Of a stretch of 64,000 nt of DNA, positions 51,506 through 60,095 are shown piece by piece. Source of the stretch: Algoriphagus sp. AK58. GTDB taxonomy: Bacteria > Bacteroidota > Bacteroidia > Cytophagales > Cyclobacteriaceae. The notes beneath the pieces are model-generated. The model was not told the DNA's origin, searched no databases, and saw nothing but the letters and a program-made list of their open reading frames with translations. The position numbers and the translations under genes were made by a program. Within the stretch, counting starts at the first letter, position 1; each line of letters opens with the position of its first letter. The DNA is taken from contig NZ_QEIG01000001.1 in the NCBI RefSeq assembly GCF_014324365.1, positions 186,001 through 250,000 of the forward strand. The letters run 5' to 3'.

Positions 51506-52849
51506 ATGTCTTCAAGAAGAAAATTTATACAAAACACCATGCTCCTGGGAGCTGGATTGAGCATGCCGTCCATTCTGACTGCTGCAGATTTCGGGAAATT
51601 TACCCGTACTATCGGTCCCAATGATCAAATCAACTACGGCGTAATTGGTTGTAAAGGAATGGGCTGGTCAAACATGAATGCCCATCTCAAAATTCCCCAG
51701 GTCAATTGCGTTGCCCTCTGTGATATCGATCAAAGTGTACTCGATCAGCGAAGTGAAGATGTGTTCAAGCTTCGAGGTACCCGTCCCAAGCAATATAAGG
51801 ACTACCGAAAAATGCTCGAGGATAAGGATATCGATGTAGTCATCGTTGGTACTCCGGACCATTGGCACTGCCTGAACATGGTAGATGCGGTATCTGCGGG
51901 TAAGCATGTCTATGTAGAAAAACCTATTGCCAATACCATTGAAGAGTGCCAAATCATGGTAAAGGCTCAGGAACGCTACGGAAAAATCGTCCAAGTAGGA
52001 CAGTGGCAGCGTTCGGGGTCACAGTACGATCAGGCGATCCAATATGTCAAATCAGGAAAACTTGGGCAGATTCGTTTGGTGAAATGCTGGGCATATCAGG
52101 GTTGGATGAAACCGGTTCCTGTCGTGCCAAATGGCCCTGTGCCTGCTGGGGTGGATTACGATATGTGGTTGGGTCCTGCACCGAAAAGAGAATTCAACGC
52201 CAACCGCTTTCATTTCAATTTCCGTTGGTTTTGGGATTATGCAGGAGGCTTGATGACCGACTGGGGCGTACATGAGATCGACATCGCCTTGTATGCCATG
52301 GGCGTAAGCGCTCCTAAATCAGTAATGGCTTCCGGTGGAAAATTTGCCTATCCGGATGATGCATCCGAGACCCCTGATACGCTTCAGACTGTGTATGAAT
52401 ACGAAGGATTCAATATGCTTTGGGAGCATGCCACCGGAATTGATGGCGGAAACTACGGCACCACCGAAGGAATCGCCTTTATCGGAAACAATGCGACCTT
52501 GGTCGTCAATCGTGGTGGTTGGAAAGTGATCCCTGAAACCGAAAACGTGGACGGTCAGCGTAAGCCAAAAGTGGAAGAAGTTCCCCATACACGACCTGCA
52601 GGACCAAGCGCCTTGGATCTGCATGCGGTCAACTTTGTGGAAGCCATGACAGCCAATGATGCCAGCAAACTCAAGTGCGGCATCCAAACCGGTTCGGTCG
52701 CTGCGATCAATGCCCAAATGGGAAATATTGCTTACAAAACCGGCAAAAAAGTCTATTGGGATGCGGCCAAAAATCAGTTTACCGATGCGGACGCCAATGC
52801 ACTGATGAAGGCCCATTATCACAATGGTTGGAATGTGCCTAAGGTCTAA
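51506..52849 (+). CDS. Gfo/Idh/MocA oxidoreductase with Tat signal
   Basis: 447 residues. The N terminus is a twin-arginine signal (SSRRKFIQNTMLLGAGLSMPS). The Rossmann domain has INYGVIGCKGMGWSNMNAH and DVVIVGTPDHWHCLNMVDAVSAGKHVYVEKPIANT seen in part (EKPIANT is the family motif). The C-terminal domain has YDMWLGPAPKREFNANRFHFNFRWFWDYAGG seen in part and DWGVHEIDIALYAMG. Tat export means it folds with NAD(P) in the cytoplasm before export. It probably oxidises a sugar together with the DUF1080 protein before it; substrate unknown. Confidence 0.9.
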   Translation: MSSRRKFIQNTMLLGAGLSMPSILTAADFGKFTRTIGPNDQINYGVIGCKGMGWSNMNAHLKIPQVNCVALCDIDQSVLDQRSEDVFKLRGTRPKQYKDYRKMLEDKDIDVVIVGTPDHWHCLNMVDAVSAGKHVYVEKPIANTIEECQIMVKAQERYGKIVQVGQWQRSGSQYDQAIQYVKSGKLGQIRLVKCWAYQGWMKPVPVVPNGPVPAGVDYDMWLGPAPKREFNANRFHFNFRWFWDYAGGLMTDWGVHEIDIALYAMGVSAPKSVMASGGKFAYPDDASETPDTLQTVYEYEGFNMLWEHATGIDGGNYGTTEGIAFIGNNATLVVNRGGWKVIPETENVDGQRKPKVEEVPHTRPAGPSALDLHAVNFVEAMTANDASKLKCGIQTGSVAAINAQMGNIAYKTGKKVYWDAAKNQFTDADANALMKAHYHNGWNVPKV

Positions 52850-53185
52850 CGTCACCCGATAGGTTTCGGGAGCGAGGAGCGGTCCAAAGAACTTTGTTTT
52901 CTGACAAAATGCTCAACGCGACTGCCTATCCCGATCATTTCGGGAAAGAAATCTTATTCTTGATTTACAATTTTAGCCCCGATAGTTAACGGGGACGATT
53001 TACGAGCCCTCCGGAGAGATTCTGGAGGGCTTTTTTGTGGAATGTTTTTTAAGCATGATTTTCCCTCCAAATCCTCCTTTAAAATCCATTTTCCCGCTAC
53101 TGTAATAAACCCTTTGAAATTCCCTTAGAATCGGGTTACATTTTGGATTCAGAATGATTAACCTAAACTATAAACTAACAAACCA
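52850..53185. other. 336-bp intergenic region before tldD
   Basis: It holds a CCCGAT/TTCGGGA-type repeat (52857-52877 and 52929-52945), a CCCCG/CGGGG hairpin near 52977-52994 and a terminator at 53005-53036. A promoter-like TTTG (53113-53116), 20 nt and TACATTTTG (53137-53145, one base longer than the consensus) may serve tldD. No gene is seen. Confidence 0.5.
53005..53036 (+). terminator. Terminator of the DUF1080/Gfo-Idh transcript
   Basis: AGCCCTCC (53005-53012) pairs with GGAGGGCT (53024-53031), followed by TTTTTT. It lies 155 bp after the oxidoreductase stop and before the tldD promoter. Confidence 0.85.
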
Positions 53186-54829
53186 TTGAAGAGAAGAGAT
53201 TTTATTCAACTTTCAGGGCTTGGTTTGGGGGCAATGATGGTCCCAAGTTTGGTGGCTTTCAGCAAACCTGTCGCCGCAGAGCATCTCATCGCTCCCGGCA
53301 TGGACGCTGCCGCCAAAAAGCTCTTGGCTGATGTGGCACTCAACACGACCAAAAGTCTGGGTGCAACCTACACCGACGTCCGTATCGGCCGCTACCTTCA
53401 GCAATACCTGTTTACTCGTGAGAAAAACGTCCAAGGAATCACCAACGCCGAGTCGTTTGGAGTGGGGATCCGAGTGATCGCCAATGGGACTTGGGGATTT
53501 TCGGCCACTTCCGATGTGACTCCTGACGGGATTAAAAAGTGTGCGGAAACAGCTGTGGCCATCGCCAAAGCCAATTCCAAACTCCAAAAAGAACCCGTAG
53601 TGCTTGCCCCTGTGAAGGCTTACGGCGAAGTCAGCTGGAAAACTCCCATCCAGAAAAGCGCGATGGAAGTACCGGTCAAGGACAAAATCGACTTGTTGCT
53701 TTCGGTCAACAACGCTGCCTTGGACAATGGCGCTGCCTTTGTCAATTCTGCGCTTTTCATGATCAACGAGCAGAAGTATTTCGCTTCCACTGACGGTTCT
53801 TACATTGATCAGGACATTCATCGCATTTGGCCAAACTTCACCGTGACTGCGGTCAACCGTCAGGAAGGAGTCTTCCGTTCCCGTCAGGCACTGAGCGCAC
53901 CGATGGGCATGGGTTACGAATATTTGGATGGTTTGGCTTCTGAAAAATTCATGAATCCCGCAGGATTCAATAGCTACCGTAACAGTTACGACATGGTAGA
54001 GGATGCAGTTACTGCTGCCAAGCACGCCAAAGAAAAACTAACCGCGAAATCAGTGCTTCCAGGCAAGTATGACCTGATGCTTGATCCGGACCATTTGGGA
54101 TTGACCATTCACGAGTCAGTGGGTCACCCATTGGAGTTGGATCGTGTCTTGGGTTATGAGGCCAATTATGCAGGAACAAGCTTTGCCACATTGGATAAGT
54201 GGGAGACCAAAAACTTCAAGTACGGTTCAGACTTGGTCAATATTGTGGCTGACAAAACTCAGCCAAATTCCCTGGGAAATGTGGGTTGGGACGATGAGGG
54301 CGTACAAACCAAAGAGTGGGACTTGATCAAAAACGGCGTGTTGGTAAATTACCAAGCTATCCGAGATCAGGCCAAAATCATCAATGAACCGGAATCTCAC
54401 GGTTGCTGCTTTGCCGATAATTGGAGTTCAGTGCAGTTCCAGCGTATGCCAAATGTATCGCTCAAGCCGGGTGAGGCCAAGATGAGCCCTCACGATATGA
54501 TTAAGGATATCGAGAAGGGTATTTACATTCTTGGTAGAGGTTCGTATTCCATCGATCAGCAGCGCTACAACTTCCAGTTTGGAGGGCAGCTTTTCTACGA
54601 AATCAAAAACGGTCAAATCGCCGGAATGCTCGAGGACGTAGCCTATCAGTCCAATACCCAAGAGTTTTGGAACAGCTGTTCGGCCCTTTGCGACAAAGAC
54701 GATTACCGCTTGTTCGGATCTTTCTTCGACGGAAAAGGCCAGCCTTCCCAAGTTTCTGCAGTTTCCCACGGCAGTCCTACCACCCGTTTTGACGGAGTCA
54801 ATGTCATCAACACCGGTAGAACTATTTAA
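53186..54829 (+). CDS. tldD: TldD metalloprotease, Tat-signal bearing
   Basis: 547 residues. The start is TTG (53186): the twin-arginine signal KRRDFIQLSGLGLGAM begins at once and no ATG lies in frame upstream. TldD motifs: the zinc site HESVGH (309-314) in GLTIHESVGHPLELDRVLGYEANYAGTSF seen in part, and later CCFADNWSSVQF and YSIDQQRYNFQFGGQ. Cytoplasmic TldD works with TldE to cut peptides (microcin B17 maturation, CcdA turnover). Tat export of TldD would place it outside. It is 14 bp before tldE, so both are one operon. See findings on the missing signal of TldE. Confidence 0.92.
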   Translation: MKRRDFIQLSGLGLGAMMVPSLVAFSKPVAAEHLIAPGMDAAAKKLLADVALNTTKSLGATYTDVRIGRYLQQYLFTREKNVQGITNAESFGVGIRVIANGTWGFSATSDVTPDGIKKCAETAVAIAKANSKLQKEPVVLAPVKAYGEVSWKTPIQKSAMEVPVKDKIDLLLSVNNAALDNGAAFVNSALFMINEQKYFASTDGSYIDQDIHRIWPNFTVTAVNRQEGVFRSRQALSAPMGMGYEYLDGLASEKFMNPAGFNSYRNSYDMVEDAVTAAKHAKEKLTAKSVLPGKYDLMLDPDHLGLTIHESVGHPLELDRVLGYEANYAGTSFATLDKWETKNFKYGSDLVNIVADKTQPNSLGNVGWDDEGVQTKEWDLIKNGVLVNYQAIRDQAKIINEPESHGCCFADNWSSVQFQRMPNVSLKPGEAKMSPHDMIKDIEKGIYILGRGSYSIDQQRYNFQFGGQLFYEIKNGQIAGMLEDVAYQSNTQEFWNSCSALCDKDDYRLFGSFFDGKGQPSQVSAVSHGSPTTRFDGVNVINTGRTI

Positions 54830-54843
54830 TCCTGAATATTACT

Positions 54844-56160
54844 ATGGCTATACTAACTCAAGAACAAGCTAAAGCGATCATAAATAAAGTGTTGTCTTAT
54901 GCCAAAGCCGATGAAACCGAGGTGACCATCAGCGGTGGGCGTACGGGCAACATCCGCTATGCCAGAAACACGGTCAATACCAGTGGTGAAACCAACGAGC
55001 TAAGCCTCAGCATCACATCGGTGTATGGAAAAAAATCCGGTTCTACCAGCATTAACGAACTGGACGATGAGTCCCTGAAAAGAGCTGTTGCACGTGCAGA
55101 GGAAATTGCTGCCTTGGCACCGGAAAATCCGGAATACATGCCGATGTTGGGTCCGCAAAATTATGCCGCATCCAAAACCTTTGCCAAGGCTACTGATTCC
55201 ATAAATCCTGAGTATCGCGCCCAGGTTGCCTTGGACAGCATTAAGCCTTGCGTGGACAATAACCTGACTGCTGCCGGATATTTGGAGGATTTTACAGGTT
55301 TTGTGGCTACTGGTAACAATAAAGGGCTTTTTGGATACAACCAAAGTACTTCAGTGGACTTCACCATTACTGTAAGATCAGCAGATGGTACAGGTTCGGG
55401 CTATGCAGGAAAAGATTTTAACGATGCATCACTTCTGAATGCTGGTCAAGTAACCAATATCGCTGCGCAAAAGGCAATGGCTTCCGTCAATGCCCAAGCC
55501 ATCGAGCCTGGAAAGTACACCGTGATCCTTGAACCCATGGCCGCCAATGATCTCCTTAGACTTTTGGCTTCAGGAATGGATGCGAGAAGTGCAGACGAAG
55601 GCCGAAGCTTTCTGAGCAAAAAAGGTGGAGGAACCAAGTTGGGCGAAAAGCTTTTTGACGAGCGAGTGAATATTTACTCAGATCCCAACCATCCGGATAT
55701 TCCATCTGCACCTTGGTCAGGAGAAGGTTTTCCTTTGGAAAAAACCACTTGGGTGGAAAATGGCGTGGTGAAAAACATGTTCTATTCCCGCTATTGGGCA
55801 CAGAAGCAAGGGGTAAACGTGGTGCCAAGACCTCAGGGATTCATCTTTGCAGGAGGTGATCAGTCTTTAGCAGACATGATAAGAAATACCGAAAGAGGTA
55901 TTTTGGTTACCCGTTTCTGGTATATCCGTGCGGTAGATCCCCAGACCTTGCTTTATACAGGACTTACCCGAGACGGTACCTTCTATATCGAAAACGGTCA
56001 GATCAAATTCCCGGTGAAAAACTTCCGATTCAACGAAAGCCCTATCATCATGCTCAACAACATTGAAGCGATGGGCAAGCCCGAGCGAACCGGAGGAAAC
56101 ATGGTGCCTCCGATGAAGATCAGGGACTTTACGTTTACCAGTCTTTCTGACGCGGTTTAA
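54844..56160 (+). CDS. tldE: TldE/PmbA metalloprotease subunit
   Basis: 438 residues. It starts MAILTQEQAKAIINKVLSY, with no signal peptide of any kind. The family's regions are RYARNTVNTSGE, GFVATGNNKGLFGYN, LEPMAANDLLRLLASGMDARSADEGRSFLS (seen in parts) and a C-terminal FRFNESPIIMLNNIEAMG. TldE has no zinc motif of its own and pairs with TldD to form the protease. It follows tldD by 14 bp. Between it and DUF4159 lies a 280-bp repeat array. Confidence 0.92.
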   Translation: MAILTQEQAKAIINKVLSYAKADETEVTISGGRTGNIRYARNTVNTSGETNELSLSITSVYGKKSGSTSINELDDESLKRAVARAEEIAALAPENPEYMPMLGPQNYAASKTFAKATDSINPEYRAQVALDSIKPCVDNNLTAAGYLEDFTGFVATGNNKGLFGYNQSTSVDFTITVRSADGTGSGYAGKDFNDASLLNAGQVTNIAAQKAMASVNAQAIEPGKYTVILEPMAANDLLRLLASGMDARSADEGRSFLSKKGGGTKLGEKLFDERVNIYSDPNHPDIPSAPWSGEGFPLEKTTWVENGVVKNMFYSRYWAQKQGVNVVPRPQGFIFAGGDQSLADMIRNTERGILVTRFWYIRAVDPQTLLYTGLTRDGTFYIENGQIKFPVKNFRFNESPIIMLNNIEAMGKPERTGGNMVPPMKIRDFTFTSLSDAV

Positions 56161-56455
56161 TTCAGTTTTCAGTGATCAGTAGGTAGTGGTCAGTGATCGG
56201 TATTCAGTGTTTAGTAAACAGTGATCAGTTAACAGTATTAAGAGGGTGGATTTCAAAAAAGTGAAGTTCCATTCACTGCGTACATCGGCTGATCACTGTA
56301 AACTTTTCAAAACATATTAATAATTATAAGCTGCATACTACGACTAAACGCTGAATGCTGTAAACTGACCACTGTGACTGCCAACTGACCACTAGAAACT
56401 GACTACTGCAATCTGCGACTGACCATTGTATACTGAACACTGTGACTGCCAACTG
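56161..56455. repeat. Repeat array of CAGTGATCAGT words, head-to-head
   Basis: The left side repeats CAGTGATCAGT/GGTCAGTG-type words (56165-56235). The right side (56340-56455) repeats the complement type, CTGACCACTG and ACTGACTACTG. CACTGTGACTGCCAACTG (18 nt) occurs exactly at 56370-56387 and 56438-56455. The middle is unrelated AT-rich DNA. The second copy overlaps the start of the DUF4159 gene. Confidence 0.75.
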
Positions 56456-57080
56456 GAAACTTCCATCTGGAGACTTCTTCTTCACCCGAATCAAATACAC
56501 CTCCGGCAATTGGGATACGGATCAGCGCATGCCGTCTAATATCCTGCATAGCCTGGTGGAGTACACGACGATTCCGGTGGACGAAAAGGAGCGCGTGATT
56601 GAGTTGAGCAGTGAAGAGATTTACAAAAGTCCCTTTTGCTACCTCAGCGGGCACAAGCTCGTGGAGTTTACCCAACAGGAGCGGCAGATCTTCAAAAACT
56701 ATGTGGAGCGGGGAGGTTTTGTTTTTGTCGATGACTGCAATCATGACATTGACGGGCTTTTCGCCAAATCCTTTGAAAAAGAAATGGCCCGAACCTTTGG
56801 CCCTGAAGCTTTGCAAAAAATCCCCAACGACCACTGGCTTTACCGCTGTTTCTTTGAGTTTGAAGACGGTCCGCCTACGACTTCCTTCGAGCTCAACGGT
56901 TGGGGGGATGACCTGGTCCACGATTACCTGAAGGCCATTCAGATCAACGGACGGATCGGTGTCCTGTACAGTAACAAGGACTACGGCTGCGAATGGGATT
57001 ACGATTTCAGAAACAAGCGCTTTAACAAAATCGACAATACCCGATTTGGGGTCAATATTGTCGTCTACGCATTAACTTAA
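56442..57080 (+). CDS. DUF4159 domain protein
   Basis: 212 residues from the GTG at 56442, which lies in the last repeat unit; the next in-frame ATG (56529) would remove conserved residues. The DUF4159 fold is recognised from FFFTRIKYTSGNWDTDQRMPSN seen in part, HSLVEYTTIPVDEKER, CYLSGHKLVEFTQQERQIFKNYVERGGFVFVDDCNHDIDG in parts, NDHWLYRCFFEF and DYLKAIQINGRIGVLYSNKDYGCEWDY in parts. It resembles a glutamine-amidotransferase-like fold and occurs with MoxR/DUF58/BatA proteins. No signal or anchor is seen. The start is suspect (see findings). MoxR follows 6 bp later. Confidence 0.72.
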   Translation: MTANWKLPSGDFFFTRIKYTSGNWDTDQRMPSNILHSLVEYTTIPVDEKERVIELSSEEIYKSPFCYLSGHKLVEFTQQERQIFKNYVERGGFVFVDDCNHDIDGLFAKSFEKEMARTFGPEALQKIPNDHWLYRCFFEFEDGPPTTSFELNGWGDDLVHDYLKAIQINGRIGVLYSNKDYGCEWDYDFRNKRFNKIDNTRFGVNIVVYALT

Positions 57081-57086
57081 ACCAAC

Positions 57087-58079
57087 TTGGAGACCGAACT
57101 TATCAAATACCAACAGCTCGTGGAGAAGATTCCACAGCTGAAAAAAGAAATCGCCAAGGTCATTGTCGGACAGGAGGAAGTTCTGGACGAGGTGATCATC
57201 ACCCTTTTGGCTGGAGGTCATTGTTTGCTCGAAGGTGTACCTGGTTTGGCAAAAACCCTGATGGTCAAAACCATTTCTGAAGTAATGGAGCTGAGTTTTA
57301 AGCGGATTCAGTTTACACCTGACCTGATGCCCGGTGACATCATCGGGACAGAAATCCTTGAGGAAGATCACAGTACGGGAAAGAAATTTTTCCAGTTTAA
57401 CCAAGGGCCGATCTTTGCCAATATGGTTTTGGCTGATGAGATCAACCGAACGCCTCCCAAAACTCAGGCAGCTTTGCTGGAAGCCATGCAGGAAAAACTG
57501 GTGACCTATGCCGGAAAAAACTACCCGCTTCCTGATCCTTTTTTGATCATCGCTACGCAAAACCCCATCGAGCAAAGCGGAACCTATCCGCTTCCCGAAG
57601 CACAGTTGGACCGATTTCTTTTGTACATCAAGTTGGGCTATCCCTCTGAGCAGGAGGAATTGGAAGTGCTTCAAAAAACTACCGGAACCTATAAAGCAAA
57701 TCCCCAAAAAGTTCTCAGCGGATCTGAAGTCAAGCAGCTCCAGGAACTCACCCGACAGGTTCATTTGGATTCATCTTTGTTGGCTTATATCAATCGCCTG
57801 ATCCGGGCGACGAGATTAGAAACTACTTCAGTGACCGAAGTGAAAAACTACGTGGAGTGGGGGGCAGGAACCCGAGCGGGACAGGCTTTGGTTCTTTGTG
57901 CCAAAGCTCGAGCCATCGTCAAAGGCCGTTTTTCCGTGATTCCAGAGGATATCCAGCACCTGATCTATCCGGTCTTGAGGCATCGAATTTCCCTGCTTTT
58001 CCGCGCGGAAGCTGAGCAATTGGATACCGATTTTATCATCAAAAAGATCCTCGAGCAAGTTCCTGTTCATGCCAAGTAA
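57087..58079 (+). CDS. MoxR-family AAA+ ATPase
   Basis: 330 residues from a TTG (57087), six bases after the DUF4159 stop; the next in-frame candidate is a GTG ten codons later. Walker A is GVPGLAKT (50-57), Walker B is VLADEIN with D117-E118, the sensor region is ATQNPIEQSGTYPLPEAQLDRFLL and the arginine-rich C-terminal domain follows. MoxR ATPases act as chaperones that load metal or fold VWA-domain membrane proteins. It overlaps DUF58 by 11 nt, so the cluster is co-translated. Confidence 0.92.
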   Translation: METELIKYQQLVEKIPQLKKEIAKVIVGQEEVLDEVIITLLAGGHCLLEGVPGLAKTLMVKTISEVMELSFKRIQFTPDLMPGDIIGTEILEEDHSTGKKFFQFNQGPIFANMVLADEINRTPPKTQAALLEAMQEKLVTYAGKNYPLPDPFLIIATQNPIEQSGTYPLPEAQLDRFLLYIKLGYPSEQEELEVLQKTTGTYKANPQKVLSGSEVKQLQELTRQVHLDSSLLAYINRLIRATRLETTSVTEVKNYVEWGAGTRAGQALVLCAKARAIVKGRFSVIPEDIQHLIYPVLRHRISLLFRAEAEQLDTDFIIKKILEQVPVHAK

Positions 58080-58935
58080 TCTGGAGATCATCAAGCTCAA
58101 CGACCTGCGCCTTGCAGCCCGACTCATCAGTCAGCAGCTGCGGCAGGGGATCCACTCGGGCATTCGGGTGGGTGTCGGCAGCGAGTTTGAGCAATACCGG
58201 CATTATCAGCCCGGGGATGATCTCAAACGGATCGACTGGAAGTATTTTTCCCGGTCCGGCAAGTACATGATCAAGGAATCCACCACGGAAAGCAACCTTC
58301 AAATTCGTCTTATGCTGGACCTTTCCGGCTCGATGAATTATGTCGAAAACGGTTTATCCAGATTGGATTATGCCAAAAACCTGATAGCTTCCTTGGCATA
58401 TTTGGGATTCCTGCAAGGCGATGCCTTGAGTTATTTTACCCTTTCCGAAGGACAGATCGAGCAAAAAGTAGCGCCCACACCCAAAAGTTTCCAAAGGATT
58501 TTATTGTTTCTGGAGCAGGCCAAAGCTTCAGGGTCTTGGCCATTGCAGCCAATTTCGGATGCATTTCTTCAGGGAAAAGAAAGGGAGTTAGTCGTTTGGG
58601 TTTCTGATTTTTTGCAAAAAGAATCAGAATGGGAAAACCTCATCAAGGCTTTCAATCATCCCAGAAAAGAGCTGATGCTCATACAGATTTTGGGTGAACA
58701 GGAGTTGGATTTCAAGCTGGAAGGAAATTTTGTTTTTCGGGATTTGGAGTCCGGACAGGAAGTGGTGCAGGATGCGCGGGCCATGCAAACCCAGTTTCGC
58801 GAGAGGTTTCAATCCTATCTCGATCACTTGGATCAAACTTTCCAAGCCCCGAATGTGCAACTGATCCGGGTTTCCATGAAAGAACCTTTGGCTGGGGTGA
58901 TCCGGCAGATTTTGAACCGTAAAAAGTTAGCCTGA
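58069..58935 (+). CDS. DUF58 protein (VWA-like)
   Basis: 288 residues. The family motif is FEQYRHYQPGDDLKRIDWKYFSRSGKYMIKE seen in part (YQPGDD.KRIDWK). A VWA-like metal site is LDLSGSM in IRLMLDLSGSMNYVENG. No membrane helix, so it is cytoplasmic, as DUF58 proteins usually are. It acts with MoxR as a partner in folding or inserting a membrane protein. The start overlaps moxR by 11 nt and its stop overlaps the next ATG by one base. Confidence 0.92.
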   Translation: MPSNLEIIKLNDLRLAARLISQQLRQGIHSGIRVGVGSEFEQYRHYQPGDDLKRIDWKYFSRSGKYMIKESTTESNLQIRLMLDLSGSMNYVENGLSRLDYAKNLIASLAYLGFLQGDALSYFTLSEGQIEQKVAPTPKSFQRILLFLEQAKASGSWPLQPISDAFLQGKERELVVWVSDFLQKESEWENLIKAFNHPRKELMLIQILGEQELDFKLEGNFVFRDLESGQEVVQDARAMQTQFRERFQSYLDHLDQTFQAPNVQLIRVSMKEPLAGVIRQILNRKKLA

Positions 58936-60095
58936 TGGAGTGGATTCAACCGACTTTGCTTTGGGGACTGTTGGGTTTGTCGATCCCTGTTTTGATCCAT
59001 TTGTGGAATGGAAAAAAGGGCAAAGTGATCGCCTGGGCAGCTTTTCCCTGGTTGGAACCCAAAGAATACCAATCCAGCCGTTCGGTCAAACTAGAGAATT
59101 GGCTGTTGCTTTTGATCCGAATCCTCTTGTTGGCCACGCTTGTTTTTTTACTGACAGGATTGATTTGGAAGGGGTTTGGCAGTGGAAGAGAATACAAGGT
59201 TGTCCATTTGGTTTGGCCGGATGAACAAGTGGAGGCGGAGTTCCGGTTTGAACTGGAGCAGGCGACTCAAAAAGGGCATGAAGTTCGGTGGATTGGGACC
59301 GGCCTTCCGGACTATATCGAAGAACAGATTTCGGCGGTGGATTTTTCTTCGGAAAAGTTGCAGGGCTACCTGGATGAGTTGGATTCTGACCTAGATTCGA
59401 TTTACCTGTACACGGGATTGCAGGCCGCCTTTTTTCTGGAAAGCATCTACTGGCTACCTCAAAAGCCGGTTTTTCGGATAGCTGAAAATTATAATGCCAA
59501 AGTCAAAAGCCCTACCATTGCCTTGGAATCCGGGGAGTTTTTGGAGCTGGATTCCGAGGGAGTTTTGGTAAAAACCACTGAAGCCAATGGCTCTTCTCAG
59601 GTGATTTCCGGTTCGATTCCTGTTGCTTTTCTTTCTTTAGAAAAGGAGAAAAAAGAAGCGATCCAATCCGCCCTCGCAGCCATCGAAGAGGTCTATGGAT
59701 TGAAGTTTTCCAAAAGTGATTCGATTCAATCCCTATTTCTGTTTTCTGATATCTTTAGCCCTAACCTCAAGAAAAATCAATTGCTTTTTATCACTGAAAA
59801 TCAAGGAGATAAATCTTCTGGTCAAATTGTAGCCTTAAGTGACTTGATTAACCTGAACTGGGAGGAAACTTTGGAAAAGGGTCTTCTCCCGGAGTTGATT
59901 TTAAAGCCGATTTTGACTCATTTAGGAGTGGAAAAGCCTGATCTGAAAATCAGCAAAAGCCAACTGGAGCAGAGGTTTTCAGCCATTCCAACATCCAAAT
60001 TGACCAAGTCTGCTAACCTGAATGAAGTTCTGTTGGTTCTTTTGGTGATCCTCTTTGCTGCCGAACGATTTCTCGCCTACCGTGCCAATCTGTGA
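58935..60095 (+). CDS. Membrane protein with N-terminal BatA-type domain
   Basis: 386 residues. The BatA N-terminal signature is at the start (IQPTLLWGLLGLSIPVLIHLWNGKKG with KVIAWAAFPWL), then LENWLLLLIRILLLATLVFLLTG as the second helix. The middle soluble region is acidic and unrecognised. A C-terminal helix (LNEVLLVLLVILFAAERFLAYR) anchors it at the end. Unlike BatA it lacks a MIDAS motif, so it is not a VWA protein itself. It overlaps both neighbours, by 1 nt and 4 nt. Confidence 0.8.
   Translation: MEWIQPTLLWGLLGLSIPVLIHLWNGKKGKVIAWAAFPWLEPKEYQSSRSVKLENWLLLLIRILLLATLVFLLTGLIWKGFGSGREYKVVHLVWPDEQVEAEFRFELEQATQKGHEVRWIGTGLPDYIEEQISAVDFSSEKLQGYLDELDSDLDSIYLYTGLQAAFFLESIYWLPQKPVFRIAENYNAKVKSPTIALESGEFLELDSEGVLVKTTEANGSSQVISGSIPVAFLSLEKEKKEAIQSALAAIEEVYGLKFSKSDSIQSLFLFSDIFSPNLKKNQLLFITENQGDKSSGQIVALSDLINLNWEETLEKGLLPELILKPILTHLGVEKPDLKISKSQLEQRFSAIPTSKLTKSANLNEVLLVLLVILFAAERFLAYRANL

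Noticed and set aside
56161..56455. CRISPR array
   Set aside because: Words are short and imperfect, in both directions, with no regular repeat-spacer spacing and no cas gene.
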